64,000 bases of DNA from NCBI RefSeq assembly GCF_030063305.1, contig NZ_JASISV010000002.1, positions 62,001-126,000 of the forward strand. Direction: 5' to 3'. The stretch's first letter is position 1, and the number at the start of each line of letters is the position of its first letter. Source of the DNA: Salinibacterium sp. G-O1. GTDB taxonomy: Bacteria; Actinomycetota; Actinomycetes; Actinomycetales; Microbacteriaceae. Below the pieces are notes generated by a model. The model was not told the DNA's origin and searched no databases. It saw nothing but the letters and a program-made list of their open reading frames with translations. The position numbers and the translations under genes were made by a program. Of this stretch, positions 44,608 through 53,283 are shown piece after piece.

Positions 44608-44660
44608 CAGCTGGCCGCTGCGGTCTCGGATCCGGCGGAGCCGATACGGACGAGTCTCAT
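44607..44660 (-). pseudogene. Probable fumarylacetoacetate hydrolase (FAH) remnant, 17 codons
   Basis: An ATG at 44660 that overlaps the stop of the SMP-30 gene (ATGA) begins a frame reading MRLVRIGSAGSETAAAS, then TGA. The first 12 residues match the usual N-terminus of FAH-family hydrolases (M-R/K-L-x-R-x-G-x-x-G-x-E). The remaining roughly 270 residues are absent. Start and stop are both still joined to the neighbours by overlap. FAH hydrolases cleave 2,4-diketo-3-deoxy acids in L-fucose/L-rhamnose-type pathways. With only 12 matching residues, this assignment is moderate. Confidence 0.48.
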
Positions 44661-45577
44661 GAAGGGGACCTTTCGTTGTCTGGCAGGAGCCAATAGGGGT
44701 TAGTTGTGCTTCCGGCCCAGCGGTGGGCTGGAAGACCTGTCGCGCCCACGTCGGCCACGAAGATGGCACCGGTGTTGTCGGTTGTCTGGGCGCCCTCGAT
44801 GCCTGTGGTGATCGCGAGCCGGTCAAGGTTCGGCCCGACGAATCCCGGGCAGGTGACCTGAAGCGCGTCGACCTCGACGACATCGAGCAGTTCGCCGGCA
44901 GGGGAGTGGCGTCTCACGCTGCTCCCTCCGAATTGCGCGATCCAGAGCATCCCGTCGCTGTCGACGACGAGGCCGTCCGGATACTCCGGGAGGTGGGTCT
45001 CGTCGAGAACGGTGACCCAGGGCTCGCGCACGTCGAAGGTGCCGGGCCCGTACGAGTGACTCGAGACTGTCTTCGCCAGCGTGTCGACATGATAAATCGT
45101 GTTGCCATCGGGGGAGAAGGCGATTCCGTTGGACAGTCGGATCCCTTCGCGGAGCACCTCGACCGTGCCGTCGGGGGAGATCCGCATGAGCGATTCTTTG
45201 CCGGTATCACCGCCGACGGTCAGGGTGCCGACGATGAACGCGCCGAACATGTCCGCCGTCCCATCGTTGAGACGCACACCCGGCCTCGCGTCGATCAGAT
45301 CGGGACCGATCGAGACCTCACCGGATGGCGAGATGGTGGCGAGTCCTCGGGCGGCGGCAACGAGCTGGCCGCCGTCGTCCGCCAGGGCAACAGCCCCGGC
45401 CGTCTCGCCGATACTGATGCTCTCGAGCACACTGAGCCTGCCGCCACGCAGCTCGCCGGAGAGCACTCGACCCTCGCGGATGTCGACCCAGCGGATTACC
45501 CCGTGCAGGTCATCCCAGAGGATCCCCTCGGCGAGGTCATACGTTGCCTGGGTGGCGGGGGTGCCGTAATAAATCAT
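44657..45577 (-). CDS. SMP-30/gluconolactonase family lactonase
   Basis: A 306-residue six-bladed propeller. Metal ligands are suggested by the early Glu in AEGILWDD near residue 16, VRLNDGTADMFG near residue 103, RLSNGIAFSPDGNTIYHVDT near residue 144 and EYPDGLVVDSDGMLWIA near residue 196, all hallmarks of SMP-30 enzymes. It opens sugar lactones made by a dehydrogenase. The ATG at 45577 follows the SDR remnant stop by 13 bases. The operon order places it with a dehydratase and FAH/SDR remnants of one pathway. Confidence 0.88.
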   Translation of the reverse strand: MIYYGTPATQATYDLAEGILWDDLHGVIRWVDIREGRVLSGELRGGRLSVLESISIGETAGAVALADDGGQLVAAARGLATISPSGEVSIGPDLIDARPGVRLNDGTADMFGAFIVGTLTVGGDTGKESLMRISPDGTVEVLREGIRLSNGIAFSPDGNTIYHVDTLAKTVSSHSYGPGTFDVREPWVTVLDETHLPEYPDGLVVDSDGMLWIAQFGGSSVRRHSPAGELLDVVEVDALQVTCPGFVGPNLDRLAITTGIEGAQTTDNTGAIFVADVGATGLPAHRWAGSTTNPYWLLPDNERSPS

Positions 45578-45590
45578 TCGTGCCTCAGCA

Positions 45591-45770
45591 TCAGTAGGTG
45601 GCCCGTCCGCCGGAGATGTCGTACACGGCGCCCGCGTCGGTGATGTCGACGGTGAAGTCGACATCGGGGTAGACGTCTAGGGTGAAGACCTGAACGCCGT
45701 CGGCTCGCAGGCGGGTGGTGCAGGCGGCGCCCAGGCCGCTGACTCCACCGGTAACTAACGCTCGTCTCAT
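45591..45770 (-). pseudogene. Short-chain dehydrogenase with a large in-frame internal deletion
   Basis: A 59-codon frame joins an SDR N-terminus (MRRALVTGGVSGLGAACTTR, with the cofactor glycine motif, followed by a strand ending in LDVYPDVDFTVDIT) directly to a typical SDR C-terminus (GAVYDISGGRATY). The roughly 190 middle residues, including the catalytic Ser, Tyr and Lys, are missing, so it cannot be active. ATG overlaps the upstream oxidoreductase stop (ATGA) with GGAG before it. SDRs with this ending include 2-keto-3-deoxy-fuconate/rhamnonate dehydrogenases, which fits the cluster. Confidence 0.8.
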
Positions 45771-48622
45771 GACGTGCTCCTTGCCGCGTGGTCGACGACC
45801 TCGAGTATGTGTTGGTATGGATGCCCGGTGGCCCGGGTCATCCCGATCTCGCACGTGCGGTTGCACGATACATAGGCGTCAAAATCGCCAGCGTTGACCT
45901 CGGCGGACTCGCGCTCGGTCGCGCTGGCGGTGAGCTCAGGATGAAGCATCCCCCGGTCGCCGGCGAAGGCGCAGCAGCCCCAGTTGTCTGGCACCGTGAC
46001 GTCGTCCGCGACTGCCGCGGCGAGGGTGGCGAGGTTCGCGTTCGAACCGGCCCGCGTGCTCGAGCAGGTGGGATGCACGACGACGCTGTCCAGCGCGACG
46101 GTGACCTCGAGGTTCGGCAGGATGTGCTCGACTGCGAAGTCCACCGCGTCCACAATGCGCATGCCGTGGTACTCGGGGTGCTCCTGGACCACGTTCTCCA
46201 GTGCAAGCGCGAGCCCCTCTGAACAGGAGGAGTTGTCGCACACCACAGGAAGCCGGCCGTGGTCGGATGCCTCCCACAGCGCGGTCGCGGTGCGGGCGAC
46301 CATGTCGTGGTACCCATCGAGCATGCCCTTGGATTTCCAGGGCGTGCCGCAGCACAGGCTGCCAATGCTTTTGGGACGCAGAAGGCCGATGCCGGCCTTC
46401 TCGGCGAGCGACTGGAACGCGACGGCAACACCATCGCCGCCCTCGGCGGGGCCGAACATGGTTCCGACGCAGGCCTGGAAGTACACAGCCTGCGCGACTC
46501 CCGTGGTGCCGGAGCGGCGTTTACTGCCGCCCTTGGGAAGGTCTTTCGACCACAGCGGCAGTACGTCGGCGCCGACCGCGGCGCGAGCAGCCGTGCTGGG
46601 TGCGGTGATGAGCGGGGCCGGGACGACCGAGGCGACGCTGAGCGCGAGGGAGGCGATCCCGGTGACCGGGCTCCACGCCTTCCCGGCCGCGTTCCACACC
46701 GCGCTATTGACCGCGCCGACGGTTTCGGAGCGCAGGCGGCGCACGAGGTCGCCGGTGTTGATGAGCACGGGGCAGGCGGTCTGGCACATGCCATCGACGG
46801 CGCAGGTGTCGACCACCTCGTACCCCTGGCCCGCCCTCAGCTCCTTCGCGAGTGCCGTATCGCCGCGCAGGTCAGCCTCGGCGATCGCGCGCTGCACCAC
46901 GATCCGCTGCCGGGGAGTGGTGGTGAGGTCTTTGCTCGGACACACAGGTTCGCAGTACCCGCACTCCACGCAGCGGTCGACCTCGGCCTCGATGGTCGGG
47001 GTCGACTTGAGGTTGCGCAGGTGGAGGTCGACATCGGTGGTGAGGATCGCGTCGGGATTGAGGATGCCGGCAGGGTCGAACGCGCGCTTGATGTCGAGCA
47101 TGATCCGGTACAGCGCGGGCCCGTACTGCCGCTCGACAAACGGGGCCATGATGCGACCGGTGCCGTGCTCAGCCTTGAGGGTGCCGCCCGCACCGAGCAC
47201 CAGCTGCACCATGTCCTCGGTGAAGGCGCGGTAGCGGGCGAGGTTGGCCTCTGATTCGAAGTCCTCGGTAATGAGGAAGTGCACGTTGCCGTCCTTGGCA
47301 TGCCCGAAGATGACAGCGTTCCCGTAGCCGTGGATCTCGAACAGGCGGGTCAGTCCCGCGCAGGTCTCCGAGAGCCGGGCGACCGGTACCGCGATGTCCT
47401 CGAGAAGTGCGGTCGTGCCCGATGGGCGCGCTCCGGCGACTGTCGCATAGAGCCCTTTCCGGATGTGCCAGAGGGATGCCCGCACCCTCGCGTCGCGCGT
47501 GAGTACCGGTGCGGCGGTCAGGGGGAGCCGGGCGAAGAGCTGCTCCGCCTCTCCGCTCAGCTTCTGCAGGGTGGATTCGTCTTCGGCCTGGTACTCGACG
47601 AGAAGCGCGCAATGGTCGACGATCGCGAAGTCGGGCAGGGCGTCGCGCGACTCCGGGTCGATCAGTGCCGCGCGCAGCGATGCGGCATCCATGAGTTCGA
47701 CCGTCGCAGGGCCGGTGGCGATGATGTCGACGAGGGCGTCGGTCGCGGCGCGGAGGGTGTCGAAGACCAGCAGCGTCGTCGCCGCGTGCTTCAGCAGTGG
47801 CACGGTGTTGAAGGTGGCCTCGGCGACGAAGCCGAGGGTGCCCTCGCTGCCGACGATGAGGTGCGCCAGGATTTGTGTCGGCGTCTCGTGGTCCACGAGC
47901 GCGTTCAGGCCGTAGCCCATCGTGTTCTTGATGCCGAACTGGCGCACGATCTCGGCGGTCAGCGCGGCATCGGCGAGAACCTGCGCACGAAGACCAGCGA
48001 GAGTCGCCCAGAGTTCGGGCTCAGCCCGCTGGAGCACGGAGTCGGGCTGCGAAGTGTCGACAACTGTGCCGGAGGGCAGCACGACGATCGCCGAGCGCAG
48101 GGTGCGGTACGTGTTTTGCTCGGTGCCGCACGCCATGCCGCTGGAGTTATTCGCGACGACGCCGCCGATCGTGCACGCGATCTCGCTGGCGGGGTCCGGG
48201 CCGAGCTTGCGACCATGGCGAAGCAGGCGCGCGTTGACCTGGCGCACGGTCGCTCCGGGTTCCACGCGTGCGACGAGGCCATCGTCCTCGATCGAGATCG
48301 ATCGGAAGTGCTTGCGCGTGTCGACGAGGATACTGCCGGTCGAGGCCTGTCCTGAGAGCGAGGTGCCGCCTGAGCGGAACGTCAGCGGCTCTGCGTTCTC
48401 CGTCGCGTAGGCGAACAGAGCGGCTACCTCGGTGGCGCTCGTCGGCGTCACAACGGCCCGCGGCGTGAGCAGGTAGTGCGAGGCATCCACCGCAGCGATC
48501 ACGCGGTCGAAGGCGCTCGTTGACACGGCGCCGCGCCGCGGGAGGGCGACACCGATGGCGGCGCCCAGCGCACTCTCGTCGCGCGTCAGGTCGACGCGCG
48601 ATGCCGACTCAATGAGACTCAC
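45767..48622 (-). CDS. FAD- and Fe-S-containing oxidoreductase (D-lactate dehydrogenase-like)
   Basis: A 951-residue fusion: FAD-binding PCMH domain (residues about 40-240; LTPRAVVTPTSATEVAALF, FRSGGTSLSGQA), FAD-oxidase C-terminal domain (about 290-540; KAEHGTGRIMAPFVE), two 4Fe-4S motifs (CVECGYCEPVCP and CAVDGMCQTACPV, near 590-660) and a CCG domain (CCGTPWKSKG, CCAFAGDRGM). This is the layout of quinone-linked lactate or 2-hydroxyacid dehydrogenases at the membrane inner face. The GTG at 48622 overlaps the dehydratase by 14 bases. In an L-fucose/L-rhamnose-type pathway it would oxidise the lactate product. Glycolate oxidation is an alternative. Confidence 0.88.
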   Translation of the reverse strand: MSLIESASRVDLTRDESALGAAIGVALPRRGAVSTSAFDRVIAAVDASHYLLTPRAVVTPTSATEVAALFAYATENAEPLTFRSGGTSLSGQASTGSILVDTRKHFRSISIEDDGLVARVEPGATVRQVNARLLRHGRKLGPDPASEIACTIGGVVANNSSGMACGTEQNTYRTLRSAIVVLPSGTVVDTSQPDSVLQRAEPELWATLAGLRAQVLADAALTAEIVRQFGIKNTMGYGLNALVDHETPTQILAHLIVGSEGTLGFVAEATFNTVPLLKHAATTLLVFDTLRAATDALVDIIATGPATVELMDAASLRAALIDPESRDALPDFAIVDHCALLVEYQAEDESTLQKLSGEAEQLFARLPLTAAPVLTRDARVRASLWHIRKGLYATVAGARPSGTTALLEDIAVPVARLSETCAGLTRLFEIHGYGNAVIFGHAKDGNVHFLITEDFESEANLARYRAFTEDMVQLVLGAGGTLKAEHGTGRIMAPFVERQYGPALYRIMLDIKRAFDPAGILNPDAILTTDVDLHLRNLKSTPTIEAEVDRCVECGYCEPVCPSKDLTTTPRQRIVVQRAIAEADLRGDTALAKELRAGQGYEVVDTCAVDGMCQTACPVLINTGDLVRRLRSETVGAVNSAVWNAAGKAWSPVTGIASLALSVASVVPAPLITAPSTAARAAVGADVLPLWSKDLPKGGSKRRSGTTGVAQAVYFQACVGTMFGPAEGGDGVAVAFQSLAEKAGIGLLRPKSIGSLCCGTPWKSKGMLDGYHDMVARTATALWEASDHGRLPVVCDNSSCSEGLALALENVVQEHPEYHGMRIVDAVDFAVEHILPNLEVTVALDSVVVHPTCSSTRAGSNANLATLAAAVADDVTVPDNWGCCAFAGDRGMLHPELTASATERESAEVNAGDFDAYVSCNRTCEIGMTRATGHPYQHILEVVDHAARSTS

Positions 48623-50327
48623 GCGAGACCCGGCCTCCGGATGATCCGACCAAGAAGTCGAGGTCGGCACCCTGATCCGCCTGCAGCACGTGGTCGACGT
48701 AGAGTTTCGCCCAACCGCGGACCGGGGCCGCGTAGGCCGCCTCGCTGGCGGGGGACTGGCCGCGGGCCTGCAACTCCTCGTCGGAGACGGCCATGCTGAG
48801 TGAGCGGTTCTTGACGTCGACGGTGATGATGTCGCCCGTTCGCACGAAGGCGAGGGGGCCACCCGCGGCGGCCTCGGGGGCAACGTGCAGGATGACCGTG
48901 CCGTACGCGGTGCCTGACATCCGCGCGTCACTGATGCGCACCATGTCGCGCACACCCGCCTCGAGCAGCTTGCGAGGCAGCGGCATGTTTCCGACCTCGG
49001 GCATGCCCGGATAACCCTTCGGGCCGCAGCCGCGCAGCACCAGCACCGAGTCGGCGGTCACATCGAGGTCGGGGTCGTCGATGCGCACCCGCATGTCTTC
49101 GATGCTGTCGAAGACGACAGCCGGGCCGGTGTGCTGAAGCAGCTCGGCGGTGGCCGCCGATGGCTTGATGATCGCACCGCGGGGGGCCAGATTGCCCCGC
49201 AATACGGCGATGCCGGCATCCTCCATGAGCGGCGCATCGCGGGGCATGATGACGGTGTCGTCGTAGACCGGGCTGATGCCCAAGGACGACACGAACGGGT
49301 CGCCCGTTACGGTGATCGGATCGCGGTAGAAAAGGCCCTCGACCTGAGACAGCAGGGCGAGCACGCCTCCGGCCCGAAATAAGTCGTCCATGAGAAACTG
49401 CCCGCTCGGCTGCAGGTTCGCCATCACCGGAACGCCCGAACCGGCGGCGTCAAAGTCCTCGAGGGTCAGGTCTATTCCCAACCGTCCGGCGATCGCCAGC
49501 AAGTGCACAACCGAGTTCGTGGAGCCACCCGCTGCCGCGATCGCGATGATTGCGTTGAGCAAGGATTGCTTGGTCATGATGTCGGTGGGCTTACGGTCGG
49601 CCGCGACCATCTCGACAATTCGACGTCCCGTTTCGTGCGACATAGACAACAGACGTGCGTCGGGCGCGGGGATTCCGGCGAACCCTGGCAGCGTCATGCC
49701 GAGGGCCTCGGCCATGACCGCCATCGTCGAGGCGGTGCCCATGGTGTTGCAGTGGCCCTTGCTGCGGATCATCGACTGCTCGGACGCGATGAACTGCCCG
49801 TTCGTGATGGTGCCAGCGCGCGCCTCTTCGCTGAGCCGCCACACGTCGGTGCCGCAACCAAGCGCCTCACCGCGGAAGTGACCGGTGAGCATCGGCCCAC
49901 CGGGGATGACGATGGCCGGGAGGTTGATGGATGCCGCGGCCATCAGCAGCGCCGGGATCGTCTTGTCGCATCCCCCGAGCAGCACGATTCCGTCGATGGG
50001 GTTGGCTCGGAACATCTCCTCCATCGCCATTGCGGCCATGTTGCGCCACAGCATCGCGGTGGGCTTTACCTGCGTCTCGCCAAGTGACACCACGGGCAGG
50101 TTCAGCGGCACGCCGCCGGCAGCCCACACTCCGGCCTTGACCGACTCGGCCACCTCGTCGAGGTGCGCGTTGCACGGAGTCAGGTCGGAGGCCGTGTTTG
50201 CGATGGCGATCTGGGGCTTTGTCGCGTCGAGCGCGTCGCTGGGCGAACCGCGTCGCATCCACGCCCGGTGGATGTAGGCGTTGCGATCGTTGCCCTCGTA
50301 CCAGGCTGCGCTCCTGAGCTCAGACAC
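48609..50327 (-). CDS. IlvD/Edd-family sugar-acid dehydratase
   Basis: A 572-residue dehydratase with the Fe-S ligands in LTPCNAHL, GGCDKTIPALLMA and GHCNTMGTASTMAVMAEALG, and the C-terminal PGMPEVGNMPLP and SDARMSGTAYGTVILHVAPE motifs. The short N-terminus (RSAAWYEGNDRNAYIHRAWM) is that of the arabonate/xylonate/fuconate-type subgroup rather than of biosynthetic IlvD. It is the first gene of the minus-strand operon and would give the 2-keto-3-deoxy acid that the lost SDR and FAH would have handled. GTG start. Confidence 0.88.
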   Translation of the reverse strand: MSELRSAAWYEGNDRNAYIHRAWMRRGSPSDALDATKPQIAIANTASDLTPCNAHLDEVAESVKAGVWAAGGVPLNLPVVSLGETQVKPTAMLWRNMAAMAMEEMFRANPIDGIVLLGGCDKTIPALLMAAASINLPAIVIPGGPMLTGHFRGEALGCGTDVWRLSEEARAGTITNGQFIASEQSMIRSKGHCNTMGTASTMAVMAEALGMTLPGFAGIPAPDARLLSMSHETGRRIVEMVAADRKPTDIMTKQSLLNAIIAIAAAGGSTNSVVHLLAIAGRLGIDLTLEDFDAAGSGVPVMANLQPSGQFLMDDLFRAGGVLALLSQVEGLFYRDPITVTGDPFVSSLGISPVYDDTVIMPRDAPLMEDAGIAVLRGNLAPRGAIIKPSAATAELLQHTGPAVVFDSIEDMRVRIDDPDLDVTADSVLVLRGCGPKGYPGMPEVGNMPLPRKLLEAGVRDMVRISDARMSGTAYGTVILHVAPEAAAGGPLAFVRTGDIITVDVKNRSLSMAVSDEELQARGQSPASEAAYAAPVRGWAKLYVDHVLQADQGADLDFLVGSSGGRVSRESH

Positions 50328-50375
50328 TGCAAGCCGCTTCTTCCGACAGATTGAACTCGGGTCTCATATGTTGAA

Positions 50376-50412
50376 TTATGCCGTCGAGTGTGGTCCTTGG
50401 GGCCCTCGGGTC
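50376..50412 (-). promoter_or_regulatory. Possible promoter/operator of the minus-strand sugar-acid operon
   Basis: On the minus strand CATAAT near 50380 is a good -10 box and is followed by TTCAACATATGAG, a partly symmetrical A/T-rich word of the kind bound by IclR or GntR regulators. The -35 region is weak. It lies about 50 bases before the dehydratase start. Confidence 0.35.
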
Positions 50413-50487
50413 GATTTTTCACTCGGCAATGTTGCGCAATAACGGCCCGGACACAGCCTTCAGGGACATGTGCTCGCCGGCGCCGAA

Positions 50488-51702
50488 CTAGCGCGCCAGG
50501 AAGTCAGCCAGACCGTTGAGCAGGCGACTCACCTCGGCTTCCGTGACGTACGGGGCCAGGCCGAACCGCATCGCGTTCTCGTCGTCGAGATCCAGCCGAC
50601 GGAACGCCTCATAGGCGTAGAACGACGAATGTGCTGGCGCAGAAATATCGCGGCTGCCCAGGAACTCGTAGGCGTCCCAGGTTTTTCGGCCCGGTAGCGT
50701 GATGAGCGTCGTAGGGGTGCGCGCTTCGGCCCGCGAGTGCACGACGACAGCATCTCCGAAACCGGCCAGACCCTCTTCGAGCTGCTTTCGCAGTGCCGCT
50801 TCGTGTTCCTCGATCGCGTGAAATGAATTGCGAAGCTTCTCGCGCCGGGAGGTGGCTGCGCCCGGGGCGATCTCGGCAAGGAAGTCCACCGCGGCCGTTG
50901 CGCCAGCCATGATCTCGTACGGCAGGGTTCCGAGCTCGAAGCGGTGGGGCACCTCGTCGCTGGATGGCCGCAGTTTGTCGGGCCGCAATGCTTCGAGCAC
51001 GTCCAGGGATGCCCCCAGGACGGCCATGTGAGGGCCGAGAAATTTGTAGGGGGAGCACACCAGACTGTCGGCGCCCAGACCCGGGACATCCACCAGATTG
51101 TGGGCAGCGTAGTGGACGGCATCGACGTGCAGGTGCGCCCCAACAGCGTGAGCCGCGTCCGCGATCGCCCTGACCCGCGGCATAGTCCCCAGAACATTGG
51201 ATGCTGCAGTAACCGCCACGAGTCGCGTCTTCTGATTGATCGCATCATCGACGCTCTGCCAGATGATCTCTGCGGTCGCTGGGTCGAAGTCGATCCAGCG
51301 CACAGTCGCGCCGACGGACTCGGCGGCCTGGACCCACGGGCGAACGTTGGAGTCGTGGTCGAGGCGGGATACGACGATCTCGTCCTTCGGGCCCCAGGTC
51401 TTGGCCAGCGCACGGGACAGGTCGTAATTGAGCTGCGTGGCGCTTCGTCCGTAAATCACACCCTGATCGGGCAGGCCCAGGAAGTCGCCGAACGCGCTTC
51501 GGAACGCCGACTCTGCTTTGGCAGCGTTGACCTCGGACCGCACCGCATCGCCGCCGGGGATAGTCAGGGGATTGGTGAGGGCGGAGGCGATTGCTTCGCC
51601 CACAACGCGAGGCGTCTGGGTGCCTCCCGGTGCGTCGAAGAAGGCGATTCCCGACGCAAGAGCGGGAAAGTGGGCGCGCAGCGTTGTCACATCGAGAGTC
51701 AC
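50488..51702 (-). CDS. Class V aminotransferase (isopenicillin N epimerase/cysteine desulfurase-like)
   Basis: A 404-residue PLP enzyme. The cofactor lysine is in CSPYKFLGPHMAVLG near residue 229, the PLP-stacking/binding region is VSRLDHDSNVRPW near residue 121, and HVDAVHYAAH near residue 207 contains the conserved Asp. The N-terminus (FFDAPGGTQTPRVV) is typical of the group. The start is GTG 51702 with AGGA seven bases upstream. Substrate not assignable: members include cysteine desulfurases, kynureninase-like enzymes and sugar or amino-acid lyases. It lies 97 bases downstream of the TetR gene on the same strand. Confidence 0.83.
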   Translation of the reverse strand: MTLDVTTLRAHFPALASGIAFFDAPGGTQTPRVVGEAIASALTNPLTIPGGDAVRSEVNAAKAESAFRSAFGDFLGLPDQGVIYGRSATQLNYDLSRALAKTWGPKDEIVVSRLDHDSNVRPWVQAAESVGATVRWIDFDPATAEIIWQSVDDAINQKTRLVAVTAASNVLGTMPRVRAIADAAHAVGAHLHVDAVHYAAHNLVDVPGLGADSLVCSPYKFLGPHMAVLGASLDVLEALRPDKLRPSSDEVPHRFELGTLPYEIMAGATAAVDFLAEIAPGAATSRREKLRNSFHAIEEHEAALRKQLEEGLAGFGDAVVVHSRAEARTPTTLITLPGRKTWDAYEFLGSRDISAPAHSSFYAYEAFRRLDLDDENAMRFGLAPYVTEAEVSRLLNGLADFLAR

Positions 51703-51798
51703 GGGAGGTCCTAAGGTGCGAGTGTGGGTCGTGCTTCTATCGCCAAAATAGCACCATGCCCCGTCGAGCGTGCGGGTGCTCACGCAGCTTTGTGATCG

Positions 51799-52395
51799 CT
51801 AGGTTTCGAGGATGCTGCTCAGCAAACGCAGGCTCTGGGCGATGTCGACACGAGGATCAAGCAACCATTGGGTTTGGAGCCCGTCCGATGCCGCAACTAT
51901 CAGAGCGGCCATGGCGCTGGCATCGACATCTGACCGCAGGCTGCCGTCGTTTTGGCCATCGCGAATGCGTTCCACAAGCTGCCGCCGCACGCGCTCGAAG
52001 CGGGCGGTGAAGTACTCGTTCGACGGGGACTGCGGGCTGTCAATCGATCCGGCAAGCATGCTCGTATAGAGCGCGACCAAACCGGGAATGGTCACGTTCC
52101 GCGCAGCGGCTTTCACCATCGGGCCGACGATCTGATCCTCCGCTGGCTCACCGTTATCGCGCCGATCGTTCTCTCGCAGCACCTCGATGAGCAGCGTCTC
52201 GCGTGAGTGGAAGTAGTGCAGGAGGGCGCCGTGTGACACTCCGATGGCCTCGGCAATGGCACGCAACGACGTGCCGGCATCGCCATGAGTTGCAAAGACC
52301 TCGATGGCGCGATCCAAAATCTGCTGCCGTCGGGCTACCCCTTTGGGCGACCGGGGCGAGAGCGCATTGTCCGCGTCCGATTCGCTCGAGGTCAT
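51799..52395 (-). CDS. TetR-family transcriptional regulator
   Basis: A 198-residue TetR protein. The DNA-binding helix-turn-helix is at about residues 40-62 (TSLRAIAEAIGVSHGALLHY, then FHSRETLL). The C-terminal ligand domain has a TetR_C-like FERVRRQLVERIRDGQ segment. It is divergent from a TIM-barrel isomerase and an oxidoreductase gene, with a 22-base near-palindrome in the 87-base gap, so it probably regulates that pair and itself. The aminotransferase gene downstream on the same strand may be co-transcribed. Confidence 0.9.
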   Translation of the reverse strand: MTSSESDADNALSPRSPKGVARRQQILDRAIEVFATHGDAGTSLRAIAEAIGVSHGALLHYFHSRETLLIEVLRENDRRDNGEPAEDQIVGPMVKAAARNVTIPGLVALYTSMLAGSIDSPQSPSNEYFTARFERVRRQLVERIRDGQNDGSLRSDVDASAMAALIVAASDGLQTQWLLDPRVDIAQSLRLLSSILET

Positions 52396-52415
52396 GCAGG
52401 AATGCTACCAATGCA

Positions 52416-52437
52416 AAAACCTCCACGTGGTGGTTTT
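52416..52437. promoter_or_regulatory. TetR-type operator: 22-bp near-perfect palindrome
   Basis: The outer arms AAAACC and GGTTTT and the centre CCACGTGG are perfectly symmetrical; the only mismatched pair is the base between each arm and the centre. It lies between the divergent TetR and isomerase genes, where TetR proteins normally bind. Confidence 0.78.
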
Positions 52438-52482
52438 GTGTTAGGTTCATCGTGACCGACATCCTCCGAGAAAGTAGGACCC

Positions 52483-53283
52483 ATGACCCAGCCATCGATC
52501 TCCATCCAGCTTTGGACTGTCCGAAATCAACTCGAACAGGACCAGGACAGCACGCTTGCTCGGTTGAGTGAGATCGGTTTCACACGGGTCGAGGCTTTCG
52601 GATTCGTCGAGAAAGCCGACGATCTTGCTGCGGCCTTTGCGCGTCACGGGCTGACGGCTCCCACCGCACACGCGTCGCTGGCATCAGATGTCGAAAACCC
52701 GTTCACCGACCTCACCGCGCCATCGCTCGATGAGGTGTTTGATGCCGCAACCAAGCTGGGGGCGACCACCGTCTTTGACCCTTTCGTTGCGCCGGAGCGG
52801 TGGGAAACATTCGAGGAGATCGCCAAAACGGCCGAGCTGCTCAATGCGGCGAGCGCTGCGGCCGCGAAGCATGGAATCACCGTCGGTTACCACAACCACA
52901 ATCAAGAGTTCCTCAACCTCATCGACGGTCGGTTTGCGCTCGAGGTTGCCGCCGACCTGCTCGCCCCCGAGGTCGTGCTCGAATTAGACCTCTACTGGGC
53001 GGCTGCCGGCGGCGCGGATGTCGCGGCGCTCGTGGAGCGTCTCGGCGAGCGTGTCGTTGCCCTGCACATGAAAGACGGAACCCTCGACCCTCGACCGACC
53101 CTCGACGTCGTTCCCACCGATCAGGTTCCCGCTGGCGCCGGTGCAGTCGAGCTTGCCGCTGGCCTTGAGGCGGCGCATTTCGCGCAATATGCGATCGTGG
53201 AGTTCGACGAGTACCAGGGAGACATGTGGCAGGGCATCACGGACAGCTTTGCGTACCTCGAGTCACTGGGAGCCCAGCGTTGA
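52483..53283 (+). CDS. Sugar phosphate isomerase/epimerase family TIM barrel
   Basis: A 266-residue xylose-isomerase-like TIM barrel. It shows SISIQLWTVRNQLEQD, LARLSEIGFTRVEAFGF, GYHNHNQEF with a metal-binding His-Asn-His near residue 130, LELDLYWAAAGG near residue 167 and ALHMKDG near residue 190. Such proteins are often paired with Gfo/Idh oxidoreductases in inositol or keto-sugar metabolism, as here: the next gene overlaps by four bases. Substrate unknown. TAGGA lies before the ATG. Confidence 0.85.
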   Translation: MTQPSISIQLWTVRNQLEQDQDSTLARLSEIGFTRVEAFGFVEKADDLAAAFARHGLTAPTAHASLASDVENPFTDLTAPSLDEVFDAATKLGATTVFDPFVAPERWETFEEIAKTAELLNAASAAAAKHGITVGYHNHNQEFLNLIDGRFALEVAADLLAPEVVLELDLYWAAAGGADVAALVERLGERVVALHMKDGTLDPRPTLDVVPTDQVPAGAGAVELAAGLEAAHFAQYAIVEFDEYQGDMWQGITDSFAYLESLGAQR

